NCBI RefSeq assembly: GCF_965137335.1
Contig: NZ_CBCRZD010000007.1
DNA from: Empedobacter stercoris
GTDB lineage: Bacteria; Bacteroidota; Bacteroidia; Flavobacteriales; Weeksellaceae
Length of the DNA stretch: 64,000 nucleotides
Strand: one strand, 5' to 3'
Under the pieces are notes generated by a model. That model was not told the origin of the DNA, searched no databases, and saw nothing but the letters and a program-made list of their open reading frames with translations. Positions 9,197 to 17,721 of the stretch are shown here, piece after piece. Made by a program: the position numbers and the translations under genes. The stretch's first letter is position 1; every line of letters begins with the position of its first letter.

Positions 9197-10669
9197 TCAA
9201 AAAGAATAAGTAGTGCCTTCTGCTCCATCTTTTAGTTGAATTCCTAAATCACTTAATTGATCACGAATTTGATCAGATAAAGCCCAATTTTTATCTACAC
9301 GTGCTTGATTACGCATTTCGATTAGCATTTTTACAACACCATCTAATTTATCAGAACTTTCATTAACAGCTTCAGTATCTAAACCTAATACATCATGAAC
9401 AAAACCATTCATAATCGCTTTCAAGCGTTCTAAATCTTCTGTTGTAATATTTTCGAAACTATCTTTGATTGAATTAATCATTTTCACAGCATCAAATAAA
9501 TGAGCGATCATAATTGGCGTGTTGAAATCATCATCCATTGCAGTATATAATTTCGCTTCCAACTCATCAATGTTAACAGTAGATATTTTCTTTGGTGTAA
9601 TATTTTCTAAAGTTTTCAATGCTTCAACCAAACGGTTATACCCTTTTTCCGAAGCCAACATCGCTTCATTCGAAATATCTAACACACTGCGGTAATGCGC
9701 TTGTAAAAAACAAAAACGAACGACACTTGGATGAAACGCTTTTTCGAAAAAGTTATTTTCGCCATTTACCAATTGCATTGGCAAGATGTAATTCCCTGTC
9801 GATTTACTCATACGTTGTCCATTCATCGTCAACATATTAGCGTGCATCCAATATTTTACTGGTTCGTGGCCATTAGAACCTTTTGCTTGTGCAATTTCAC
9901 ATTCGTGGTGAGGGAATTTAAGATCCATTCCTCCTCCATGAATATCGAAAAAGTCACCAAGATATTTTGTACTCATCACTGTACATTCTAAGTGCCAACC
10001 CGGAAAACCATCTCCCCAAGGCGAAGCCCAACGCATAATGTGAGCAGGCGAAGCATTTTTCCAAAGTGCAAAATCTACTGGATTTTTCTTCTCTCCTTGT
10101 CCGTCTAAATCTCTTGTGTTATTGATTAACTCTTCTATATTACGGTTACTTAACTCACCATAATTAAGCCCTTTTTTGTTGTATGCTTCTACATCAAAAT
10201 AAACTGATCCGTTTACCTCGTAAGCTAAACCTAAATCGATTAATTTCTCCGCTAAAGCAATTTGTTCTAAAATATGTCCTGTTGCTGTAGGTTCGATTGT
10301 TGGAGGTAGTAAATTAAATTTTTCTAAAACTTGATGAAAATCTACCGTGTACTTTTGTACGATTTCCATTGGTTCTAATTTCTCTAATTTTGATTGTTTT
10401 ACAAAACGATCATTTTCTACATTTCCGTCATCTGTTAAATGTCCCGCATCAGTAATATTACGAACGTAACGCACTTTGTAACCCAAAAATTTTAGGTAAC
10501 GATAAATCATATCAAACGACATAAATGTACGTACATTCCCTAAATGCACATTACTGTAAACCGTTGGACCACAAACATACATTCCAACATTATCTTGATT
10601 GATTGGTTCGAATGTTTCTTTCTGTCCCGTTAAGGAATTATGTAATTTTAATTGATTTTCTTTTACCAT
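9197..10669 (-). CDS. cysS: Cysteinyl-tRNA synthetase
   Basis: 490 residues, normal for the family. It charges tRNA-Cys with cysteine in the cytoplasm. The class I signature HLGN (in YSNVHLGNVRT, the HIGH motif) lies near residue 40 and MSKS (in GQRMSKSTGN, the KMSKS motif) near residue 280. The zinc-site Cys is in YVCGPTVYSN, with the CxxxH-type segment PHHECEIAQ further on. The C-terminal domain ends in KDGAEGTTYSF. It starts 18 nt after the folE stop on the same strand, so the two are probably co-transcribed, and it ends at the hairpin 9142-9163. Confidence 0.97.
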   Translation of the reverse strand: MVKENQLKLHNSLTGQKETFEPINQDNVGMYVCGPTVYSNVHLGNVRTFMSFDMIYRYLKFLGYKVRYVRNITDAGHLTDDGNVENDRFVKQSKLEKLEPMEIVQKYTVDFHQVLEKFNLLPPTIEPTATGHILEQIALAEKLIDLGLAYEVNGSVYFDVEAYNKKGLNYGELSNRNIEELINNTRDLDGQGEKKNPVDFALWKNASPAHIMRWASPWGDGFPGWHLECTVMSTKYLGDFFDIHGGGMDLKFPHHECEIAQAKGSNGHEPVKYWMHANMLTMNGQRMSKSTGNYILPMQLVNGENNFFEKAFHPSVVRFCFLQAHYRSVLDISNEAMLASEKGYNRLVEALKTLENITPKKISTVNIDELEAKLYTAMDDDFNTPIMIAHLFDAVKMINSIKDSFENITTEDLERLKAIMNGFVHDVLGLDTEAVNESSDKLDGVVKMLIEMRNQARVDKNWALSDQIRDQLSDLGIQLKDGAEGTTYSF

Positions 10670-10687
10670 TTTATAGGATTTATAGTT

Positions 10688-11365
10688 TTAAACATTGAAA
10701 GGAGTTTTCATTCCGATATACGAAATAAACTCTTTTCTTAATTGCTCACTTTCTTTAAAAGCTCCACCAAATTCAGCTGTTACTGTACTTGATTCGATAT
10801 CTTTGATTCCGCGCGAATTGACACACAAATGTTTCGCATCAATAATACATGCGACATCGTCTGTCCCCAAAGCATCTTGCATCGCTTTCACAATTTGCAT
10901 TGTCAAACGCTCTTGTACTTGTGGACGTTTTGCATAATATTCTACAATACGATTCATTTTAGACAAACCGATTACTTTCCCTTTCGAGATGTAACCAACA
11001 TGTGCACGACCAACGATTGGTAAAAAGTGATGCTCGCAAGTTGAATAAACCACGATATCCTTTTCAACCAGCATTTGATTGTAGTTATATTTATTTTCGA
11101 AAGTTGACATTCCAGGCTTACGCTCTGGTAATAAACCACCAAAAATCTCTTTTACGAACATTTTCGCAACACGTTTTGGCGTTCCTTTCAAACTATCATC
11201 TGTTAAATCTAAGCCTAAAGTTTCCATGATATTACGGAAATCCGCTTCAATCTTTTCCACTTTTTCTTCAGCAGACAACTCAAATGCATCAGCTCTCAAA
11301 GGCGTTTCTAAGTTTGCTGACATATGGTCGTCCCCCATTTCGTCATGAAGATGTTTATCACACAT
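10688..11365 (-). CDS. folE: GTP cyclohydrolase I
   Basis: 225 residues. It converts GTP to 7,8-dihydroneopterin triphosphate, the first step of folate synthesis and the source of queuosine precursors. The conserved core is complete: YSTCEHHFLPIVGRAHVGYI (zinc Cys and two His), GLSKMNRIVEYYAKRPQVQE, and HLCVNSRGIKD with the second zinc Cys. The N-terminal ~40 residues (MCDKHLHDEMGDDHMSANLE) are His/Asp-rich and variable, so an internal start at Met15 is possible. It is probably co-transcribed with cysS. Confidence 0.96.
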   Translation of the reverse strand: MCDKHLHDEMGDDHMSANLETPLRADAFELSAEEKVEKIEADFRNIMETLGLDLTDDSLKGTPKRVAKMFVKEIFGGLLPERKPGMSTFENKYNYNQMLVEKDIVVYSTCEHHFLPIVGRAHVGYISKGKVIGLSKMNRIVEYYAKRPQVQERLTMQIVKAMQDALGTDDVACIIDAKHLCVNSRGIKDIESSTVTAEFGGAFKESEQLRKEFISYIGMKTPFNV

Positions 11366-11473
11366 TACATAAAAATTTCTACAAATTTATAAAAGTTAGT
11401 CATATAAAACCTTATCAAACCTCAATTATTCAATTGAAATGATTTCTATCTTTTATCAAATCAATGAAAAGAT

Positions 11474-11481
11474 TATCTTTG
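11474..11481 (+). promoter_or_regulatory. Predicted -7 element of hutH
   Basis: TATCTTTG matches the Bacteroidota -7 consensus TAnnTTTG exactly. It lies inside the longest open frame of hutH, which argues that translation begins further in, at ATG 11503. No good -33 TTTG is seen at the usual spacing. Confidence 0.4.
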
Positions 11482-11502
11482 ATGTATCACAAATTCGAAA
11501 AA

Positions 11503-13011
11503 ATGATCAAGAAAACTTACGGTATTGATTTTCTTTCGTTCGAGGATTACAAAGGAATCAAAGAAGGAAATATCGAAATTGAGCTTAACGAAGCAAGTAA
11601 AGAACAAATCTTAAAATCTCAACAAAACGTTGCTAAAATAGTTGCTTCAGGACAAACAGTTTATGGAATAAACACTGGTTTTGGACCTCTTTGCGACACA
11701 AAAATATCTGAAGCAGAAACGCGTCAACTTCAACACAATCTATTAATCAGTCATGCAGTTGGTGTGGGAAATCCGATTAAGAAAGAAATTTCTAAAACCA
11801 TGTTAATTGCAAAAGCACATGCTTTATCAAAAGGCTATTCAGGTGTGACTTTAGATGTGGTGGAACGAATTTTAGTAATGGTTGAAAAAGACATTATTCC
11901 AGTTGTTCCAGAAAAAGGATCCGTTGGTGCATCTGGAGATTTAGCTCCTTTATCACATTTATTTTTACCCTTAATCGGCGAAGGAAAAGTTTGGGATGGC
12001 GATACAATTGTTTCGACAAAAGAAGCTTTAGCCAAACATAATCTACAACCATTAAACTTATCCGCAAAAGAAGGTTTAGGATTAATCAATGGAACACAAT
12101 TCATCTTATCTCATGCCTTACACGGATTAGAGAAATTTGAATATTTATTGAATTTAGCTGACGTCGCAGGCGCTTTATCATTAGAAGCTTACGAAGGTTC
12201 GCCTCGTCCATTCGAAGAAGAATTACACCAAGTTCGCCCATTCAAAGGAACATTGTTGGTTGCAGAACGTATGAGAAATTTATTAAAAGGTTCTGAAATT
12301 GCTTTCTCTCATGCAGAATGTGGTCGTGTACAAGATCCCTATTCGTTGCGTTGCATGCCACAAGTTCATGGCGCATCACGAAATGCATTTTTCCATTTAC
12401 AAGAATTAGCTGAAATCGAATTAAATTCTGTTACGGATAATCCAATCGTTGTTTCGGATGAAGAAGCTATTTCAGGTGGAAACTTTCACGGACAACCATT
12501 AGCAATGGTGTTAGATTATGCGACAATTGCAGCCTCTGAATTAGGAAATATTTCGGATCGTCGTCAATATTTATTAATCGAAGGAAAATATGGATTACCA
12601 AAATTATTGACAGAAAGTTCTGGGTTAAATTCTGGATTTATGATTCCTCAATACACTTCTGCCGCGCTTTGTACAGAAAACAAAACGTTGTGTTTCCCTG
12701 CATCTGCTGATAGTATTCCAACATCTTTGGGACAAGAAGATCACGTTTCAATGGGAAGTATTTCTGGACGAAAATTCAACCAAGTTTTAGATAATGTAGA
12801 ACGTATTTTAGCAATCGAATTAATGTACGCTTGTCAAGGTTTAGAATTTAGAAGACCTCGTAAAACAAGTGCTTTCTTAGAAGAAGTTTTTGCAAAAGTT
12901 CGTTCAGTTTGTCCAAAATTAGAAGACGATCGTTTGATTGGAGATGATATTAACAATATTATTGATTTATTACAAACAGAAGATTTCAAGAAATTGATTT
13001 TAAGTTTCTAA
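11503..13011 (+). CDS. hutH: Histidine ammonia-lyase
   Basis: It deaminates L-histidine to trans-urocanate, the first step of histidine degradation. The Ala-Ser-Gly triad that cyclises to the MIO cofactor is present in GSVGASGDLAPLSHL, with YGINTGFGPLCDT before it and the conserved NFHGQPLAM and GLNSGFMIPQYTSAAL later. The open frame reaches ATG 11464, but I prefer ATG 11503 (502 residues): family proteins start shortly before the YGxD motif, and a -7 promoter box lies between the two ATGs. The urocanate hydratase gene follows after ~110 nt; hutI and hutG are not in the window. Confidence 0.95.
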   Translation: MIKKTYGIDFLSFEDYKGIKEGNIEIELNEASKEQILKSQQNVAKIVASGQTVYGINTGFGPLCDTKISEAETRQLQHNLLISHAVGVGNPIKKEISKTMLIAKAHALSKGYSGVTLDVVERILVMVEKDIIPVVPEKGSVGASGDLAPLSHLFLPLIGEGKVWDGDTIVSTKEALAKHNLQPLNLSAKEGLGLINGTQFILSHALHGLEKFEYLLNLADVAGALSLEAYEGSPRPFEEELHQVRPFKGTLLVAERMRNLLKGSEIAFSHAECGRVQDPYSLRCMPQVHGASRNAFFHLQELAEIELNSVTDNPIVVSDEEAISGGNFHGQPLAMVLDYATIAASELGNISDRRQYLLIEGKYGLPKLLTESSGLNSGFMIPQYTSAALCTENKTLCFPASADSIPTSLGQEDHVSMGSISGRKFNQVLDNVERILAIELMYACQGLEFRRPRKTSAFLEEVFAKVRSVCPKLEDDRLIGDDINNIIDLLQTEDFKKLILSF

Positions 13012-13021
13012 ATCATTCTTT

Positions 13022-13092
13022 TCATCCAGATCCTGTCAAAGGATAAATTTTTAATAATATGGAAAAAGATTCCTCGACAAACTCAGAAAGAC
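13022..13092 (+). repeat. Degenerate REP-like palindromic element between hutH and hutU
   Basis: The segment reads TCATCC..., TGTCAAAGGAT..., then GATTCCTCGACAAACTCAG ending AAAGAC. This resembles, from memory, an intergenic element common in Flavobacteriia whose outer ends are inverted copies (GTCATCCTG ... CAGGATGAC) with a CTTCGACAAGCTCAG core. A second partial match occurs in opposite orientation at 32078-32100 (15 of 21 positions identical). The ATG at 13059 opens only 17 codons within it and is not counted as a gene. Confidence 0.45.
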
Positions 13093-13123
13093 AAAAAAAA
13101 CGTTCAGAATAAAAATATAAAAA

Positions 13124-15103
13124 ATGACTTTTCAAGAACAAATAAAACAAGGTATTCCTTCTATTTTACCTCAAAAAAAAGACAGAGATCCCAATGTAAG
13201 TCACGCTCCAAAGCGTAAAGAAATATTATCAGAGGACGAAAAAAAATTAGCACTTAAAAATGCTTTACGTTATTTCGATCCTATTCATCATGCTGAATTA
13301 ATTCCAGAATTTAAACAAGAATTAGAAGATTTTGGTCGAGTTTACATGTATCGTTTGATGCCTGATTATAAAATTTTTGCACGGCCTATTACAGATTATC
13401 CAGGAAATTCGGAACAAGCAAAAGCAATTCAATTAATGATTCAAAACAACTTGGATCATGCAGTTGCACAACACCCAGAAGAATTGATTACTTACGGAGG
13501 AAATGGTGCTGTTTTTCAGAACTGGGCACAATATCTGTTAACAATGAAATATTTGTCTGAAATGACAGACGAACAAACATTGGTCATGTATTCTGGTCAT
13601 CCAATGGGATTGTTTCCTTCACACAAAAATGCGCCTCGTGTTGTCGTTACGAATGGAATGGTCATTCCTAATTATTCGCAACCTGATGATTGGGAAAAAA
13701 TGAATGCATTAGGCGTTTCTCAATACGGACAAATGACGGCAGGAAGTTACATGTATATTGGTCCGCAAGGAATTGTACATGGAACAACGATTACTGTTTT
13801 AAATGGTTGTCGTAAAATTGATGATAAAGGAACAGCAGGAAAATTATTTGTTACGGCTGGTTTAGGCGGAATGTCTGGAGCTCAACCAAAAGCAGGAAAT
13901 ATTGCAGGAGTGGTATCTGTTACTGCAGAAGTTAATCCTGCTGCAACCTACAAACGTCATGAACAAGGTTGGGTAGATGAAGTGATTGCTGATTTGGATG
14001 AATTAGTAACTCGTGTAAAAAAAGCTAAAGCAGATAAAGAAGTTGTTTCGATTGCTTATGATGGAAATATCGTTGATGTTTGGGAAAAATTTGACCAAGA
14101 AAACGTTTATATTGATTTAGGATCAGATCAAACTTCTTTGCATAATCCTTGGGCTGGTGGTTATTATCCGGTTGGATTAACATTAGAAGAATCAAATCAA
14201 ATGATGGCCGAAAACCCAGAGTTATTCAAAGAAAAAGTCCAAGAATCTCTTCGTCGTCATGCTGCTGCGGTTAATAAACATACTGCAAAAGGAACGTATT
14301 TTTTTGATTATGGAAATGCCTTTTTATTAGAAGCTTCTCGTGCTGGAGCGGATGTTATGGCAGAAAACGGAATCGATTTCAAATATCCTTCGTATGTACA
14401 AGATATTATGGGTCCAATGTGTTTCGATTACGGATTTGGACCATTCCGTTGGGTCTGTACTTCTGGAAAACCAGAAGATTTACTAAAAACCGACGAAATC
14501 GCTTGTCAAGTTTTAGAAAAGATTATGCAACATTCTCCTGCTGAAATTCAACAACAGATGCAAGATAATATTACGTGGATAAAAGGTGCGCAAGAAAATA
14601 AATTGGTTGTTGGATCGCAAGCTCGAATTTTATATGCAGATGCAGAAGGACGAATCAAAATTGCGAAAGCCTTTAACGATGCAATTGCGAAAGGCGAAAT
14701 AGAGCCAGTTGTTTTAGGTCGTGATCATCATGATGTTTCGGGTACAGATTCTCCTTTTCGCGAAACGTCTAACATTTATGATGGTTCAAAATTTACAGCT
14801 GATATGGCGATTCATAATGTTATTGGGGATAGTTTCCGTGGCGCAACTTGGGTTTCTATTCACAACGGTGGTGGCGTTGGTTGGGGCGAAGTAATCAACG
14901 GTGGTTTTGGAATGCTGTTAGATGGATCTTCAGATGCTGAAAACCGTTTAAAATCAATGTTACATTGGGATGTGAACAATGGAATTGCTCGACGTTCTTG
15001 GGCAAGAAATGACGAAGCTATTTTTGCGATTAAACGCGCTATGGAAGAAGAACCTTTGCTAAAGGTTACACTTCCTAATATGGTTGATGAAAATTTATTA
15101 TAA
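13124..15103 (+). CDS. hutU: Urocanate hydratase
   Basis: 659 residues; it converts urocanate to 4-imidazolone-5-propanoate using tightly bound NAD+. The family core is clear: YSGHPMGLFPSHKNAPRVVV, GQMTAGSYMYIGPQGIVHG, TVLNGCRKI, FVTAGLGGMSGAQPKA, DLGSDQTSLHNPWAGGYYP, FDYGFGPFRWVCTSGKPEDL (near residue 440, with the conserved Cys) and SIHNGGGVGWGEVINGGFGM. It is about 100 residues longer than the classical ~555-residue enzymes; I believe this longer form is usual in Bacteroidota. The last ~57 codons (from 14933) are present again downstream in decayed form at 16828-16974. Confidence 0.96.
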   Translation: MTFQEQIKQGIPSILPQKKDRDPNVSHAPKRKEILSEDEKKLALKNALRYFDPIHHAELIPEFKQELEDFGRVYMYRLMPDYKIFARPITDYPGNSEQAKAIQLMIQNNLDHAVAQHPEELITYGGNGAVFQNWAQYLLTMKYLSEMTDEQTLVMYSGHPMGLFPSHKNAPRVVVTNGMVIPNYSQPDDWEKMNALGVSQYGQMTAGSYMYIGPQGIVHGTTITVLNGCRKIDDKGTAGKLFVTAGLGGMSGAQPKAGNIAGVVSVTAEVNPAATYKRHEQGWVDEVIADLDELVTRVKKAKADKEVVSIAYDGNIVDVWEKFDQENVYIDLGSDQTSLHNPWAGGYYPVGLTLEESNQMMAENPELFKEKVQESLRRHAAAVNKHTAKGTYFFDYGNAFLLEASRAGADVMAENGIDFKYPSYVQDIMGPMCFDYGFGPFRWVCTSGKPEDLLKTDEIACQVLEKIMQHSPAEIQQQMQDNITWIKGAQENKLVVGSQARILYADAEGRIKIAKAFNDAIAKGEIEPVVLGRDHHDVSGTDSPFRETSNIYDGSKFTADMAIHNVIGDSFRGATWVSIHNGGGVGWGEVINGGFGMLLDGSSDAENRLKSMLHWDVNNGIARRSWARNDEAIFAIKRAMEEEPLLKVTLPNMVDENLL

Positions 15104-15109
15104 AAGCTT

Positions 15110-16774
15110 ATGAATACTATTGAAAATTTACTCAAATTAATTTCTTCTCAAAACAAAAGAGATATTAAAAAACTCGAAATTAGAGAATTAGAAGAAGAAA
15201 AAAAAGGGAACTTTATTGCTTTTGTAGATGACCAGTCGAATAGTTACGATGTAAATATAGTAATCAAAAATAAAGAAGTTACTTCCCATTCTTGTGATTG
15301 TGGAAGTAACGAATCTTGGTGTATTCATCAAAAAAAAATGCTAGAAGAAATCGTAAAACTTACCTCTTTAAAACCTGTTAAAAAAACTCGCATAAAAAAA
15401 GAAAAAGAGAGCGAAACTTTACTTAAACTAATTGAAGAAGAAGATTTAAGAAAATGGTTACTTGATTTTTTTAATACAAATAGAGAAGCTGAACAATATT
15501 TCATGTTATCATTTTCTCAAAAACAAAAAGAATATTCTCTTGATGAAGTAGAACAATTAATAAAAGATACAATAACCTCAATAATAGGTAAAAAAAGGAA
15601 AGTAGAAATATCCGAAGTAAAAAAGATAATCGATTTACTACAAATTGCTCTTGAACCTGTATTTGCTTATATAGATTGCATTATTAAGACGACAGAAATC
15701 GCAAAACCACTAATTATAAGAATATGTGATTTATTACTTTCTTTTCATTTTAACTCGGGTACAACAAGTAAAAGATTAGAAAAATATGTTTACGCTATTA
15801 TAGAAAAATATGCTTTTAGGATCAATAAAATAGCAGTAGAAGAACAATGGAAAAACGTTGTACTTGATCATTGGAGCAACTTCCTTAATATGGATAATAT
15901 AACTGTAAATGATTTTGAAATAAATAAAGAAATATATTATCAAGCGACTACAGAGAGAAAAAAAATTATCGGACAACACCTTCTAAATTACCTAAAAAAA
16001 TGGCATAAAGAAAATATAAATTATAACATAGAGATTCAGACATTCTTTCTACAAATCATGATAGAGACAGAGTTGTTTACAGAAATAAAAGATTATTTCA
16101 AACCATCAATTTATCAAAATGACTATAATTTAATGATTTTAGAAGAACTAATGAAAACTGACCATATTGCTGTAGAAGCTTATTGTAAAGATATTATTTC
16201 AAACAATTCTAAAGAAAAATACAACTACCCTTATTACAATATTCTAGAAAAACTTTATAAACAGACAAATGATTTGCCTAAATATACAGAAATAAAACTT
16301 TTAAAATTCCCTTACAATCCATCATTAGAAGATTTTCTTTTTATAAAAAATCATTTAAATGAAGAAGAAAAGTTTAAAAAATTCAGAACGAAAACACTTA
16401 CTAATCTTGAAAGAAATTTTTACGAATCAGATGATTGTATTGATTTATATTTTAAGATATTAGATGCTGAAAAGGAGTATAAAAAAATGATCGATGTAAT
16501 AAGTAATTATGTTCCAGCTGAAATAATTTTATGTTATTTTGATCAACTCTTTTTATTTAACAAAAATACCTTCTTAATAAATTTACTTAAACGTTTAGCT
16601 TATCTCTACAGTTATTCTTCTCAAAAAGATATGGAACTTGATTTAATCAATAAAATTAAAAAATCATACGGCGATATACTTATTAAAAAATATTTAGATT
16701 TTTTAATTAATAGCGATAATTTTATAAAAATTAGANTTCAGAATAATGAATTTATAGAAAAACTACTTGACTAA
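15110..16774 (+). CDS. SWIM zinc-finger protein inserted behind hutU
   Basis: 554 residues, starting only 6 nt after the hutU stop with no hairpin between, so it is probably read from the hut transcript. Residues ~63-74 (CDCGSNESWCIH) fit the SWIM zinc finger CxCxnCxH, a proposed DNA- or protein-binding motif. The rest is Lys/Ile/Glu-rich, helical and probably repeat-like; no catalytic motif is seen. Codon use is visibly more A-rich than in hutH and hutU. An unresolved base (N at 16736) falls near the 3' end in codon IRX. Flanking duplication of the hutU 3' end suggests horizontal arrival. The SWIM call is good; the function is unknown. Confidence 0.8.
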   Translation: MNTIENLLKLISSQNKRDIKKLEIRELEEEKKGNFIAFVDDQSNSYDVNIVIKNKEVTSHSCDCGSNESWCIHQKKMLEEIVKLTSLKPVKKTRIKKEKESETLLKLIEEEDLRKWLLDFFNTNREAEQYFMLSFSQKQKEYSLDEVEQLIKDTITSIIGKKRKVEISEVKKIIDLLQIALEPVFAYIDCIIKTTEIAKPLIIRICDLLLSFHFNSGTTSKRLEKYVYAIIEKYAFRINKIAVEEQWKNVVLDHWSNFLNMDNITVNDFEINKEIYYQATTERKKIIGQHLLNYLKKWHKENINYNIEIQTFFLQIMIETELFTEIKDYFKPSIYQNDYNLMILEELMKTDHIAVEAYCKDIISNNSKEKYNYPYYNILEKLYKQTNDLPKYTEIKLLKFPYNPSLEDFLFIKNHLNEEEKFKKFRTKTLTNLERNFYESDDCIDLYFKILDAEKEYKKMIDVISNYVPAEIILCYFDQLFLFNKNTFLINLLKRLAYLYSYSSQKDMELDLINKIKKSYGDILIKKYLDFLINSDNFIKIRXQNNEFIEKLLD

Positions 16775-16827
16775 TTTATTTGTTTAATTGTGATCTCATA
16801 GACCTAAAATAAACAGTTGAATAAAAT

Positions 16828-16974
16828 TCTGATGCTGAAAACAGTTTAAAATCAATATACATTGGGATGTGAAACTGAAACGATGAAGCTATCTTTTCGA
16901 CAAAACGTGCCATGGAAGAAGAGCCTTTGCTAAAGGTTACACTTCCTAATATGGTTGATGAGAATTTATTATAA
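16828..16974 (+). pseudogene. Decayed second copy of the hutU 3' end
   Basis: This aligns with hutU 14930-15103. From 16912 to the stop at 16972-16974, 61 of 63 bases match hutU 15041-15103; the two differences are both silent GAA/GAG changes. Further upstream the copy has a one-base loss near 16856 (an in-frame TGA follows), a block missing relative to hutU 14977-15007 or so, and several substitutions. It has no start and cannot be made as protein. It is best read as the original 3' end of hutU, displaced when the SWIM gene was inserted together with a replacement 3' end. Confidence 0.85.
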
Positions 16975-16983
16975 ATAACTAAA

Positions 16984-17008
16984 CCCACCTCAATTGAGGT
17001 GGGCTTTA
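16984..17008 (+). terminator. Terminator, probably the original hut terminator
   Basis: A perfect palindromic stem CCCACCTCAA/TTGAGGTGGG (16984-17003) is followed by CTTTATACTT. It sits 10 nt after the displaced hutU stop codon and 210 nt after the SWIM gene. No comparable hairpin follows the intact hutU at 15103. Confidence 0.75.
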
Positions 17009-17027
17009 TACTTCTATAAAAAGAATA

Positions 17028-17508
17028 TTAAGAATGTATAGCTACAACAGTAACTACTGCAGCTCTTACACAATCTTCGATATATGTTTTGATTGCATCA
17101 CGATCCTCAACATTTATTTTACTGTCTTGATAAGCTTTTTCAACATCATTTTTCAAATCAGTAATTTTCTTTTCATATTTCTCTATTTCTTTTGCGTCTT
17201 TTACATTAATACGATCAATCAACGCTTTACCCAAATCACTTGCTAATTTTATAGCTTTATCATTTGACAATGCAGGCATCGGAATTTTAGCAACAGCAGC
17301 ATTTGCGGCAGCAATATCTGTATAAATAACTGTTGCAATATCTGATTTTACTACAGCTTTGTCGCAACTTGATTTGCTTCGTTTGCATCATACGCTTTGT
17401 CTAAAGCTTTCTGTGACTGTTTTTGCGCTTTTTTTGAGGTGTTTCATTTTTACAAGATCCTAATGTAACTAATGCAAATACACCTAAAACTATTGAATTT
17501 TTTTTCAT
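17028..17508 (-). pseudogene. Lipoprotein gene broken by two frameshifts
   Basis: ATG 17508 opens a lipoprotein signal (MKKNSIVLGVFALVTLGSC then KNETPQ). The frame is lost at an A7 run (T7 at 17429-17435 on plus; eight A's would keep it), resumes as AQKQSQKALDKAYDANEANQ, is lost again near 17363-17365 (one base short), and resumes as DKAVVKSDIATVIYTDIAAA, running to the stop at 17028. The restored product would be about 160 residues, Lys/Asp/Ala-rich and largely helical or coiled-coil. The last 83 codons are open from an internal ATG at 17279 (MPALSNDKAIKLASD) but lack a signal. No family is recognised. Confidence 0.7.
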
Positions 17509-17688
17509 TTTTATTTATTTTGTTAGATAGATACAACCAAATATAAAAAAACAATAATTAGACAAACATCGTTCATCTATATTTTAGAACTATTTAAATT
17601 TAACAGATCATACAAACCATTGATATATGTTAACTTATTCAATTAAAACTTCTTACCCTACATCAATACAATCAATAAATTGGAATTG

Positions 17689-17696
17689 TAAATTTG
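17689..17696 (+). promoter_or_regulatory. Predicted -7 element of the pirin gene
   Basis: TAAATTTG matches TAnnTTTG exactly, 26 nt before the pirin ATG. There is no convincing -33 TTTG. Confidence 0.4.
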
Positions 17697-17721
17697 TATA
17701 AGAAAATAAAAAAACATCATT

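Noticed and set aside
13059..13112. A 17-codon open frame between hutH and hutU
   Set aside because: It falls within the REP-like element, has no similarity and no conserved features.
13124..15103. hutU as a gene fusion because it is ~100 residues longer than classical enzymes
   Set aside because: The extra length is spread through the urocanase fold with no separate domain, and I recall Bacteroidota enzymes of this size.
16776..16988. Minus-strand open frame behind the SWIM gene
   Set aside because: It is the antisense of the decayed hutU 3' copy, and a similar antisense frame exists over the intact hutU end.
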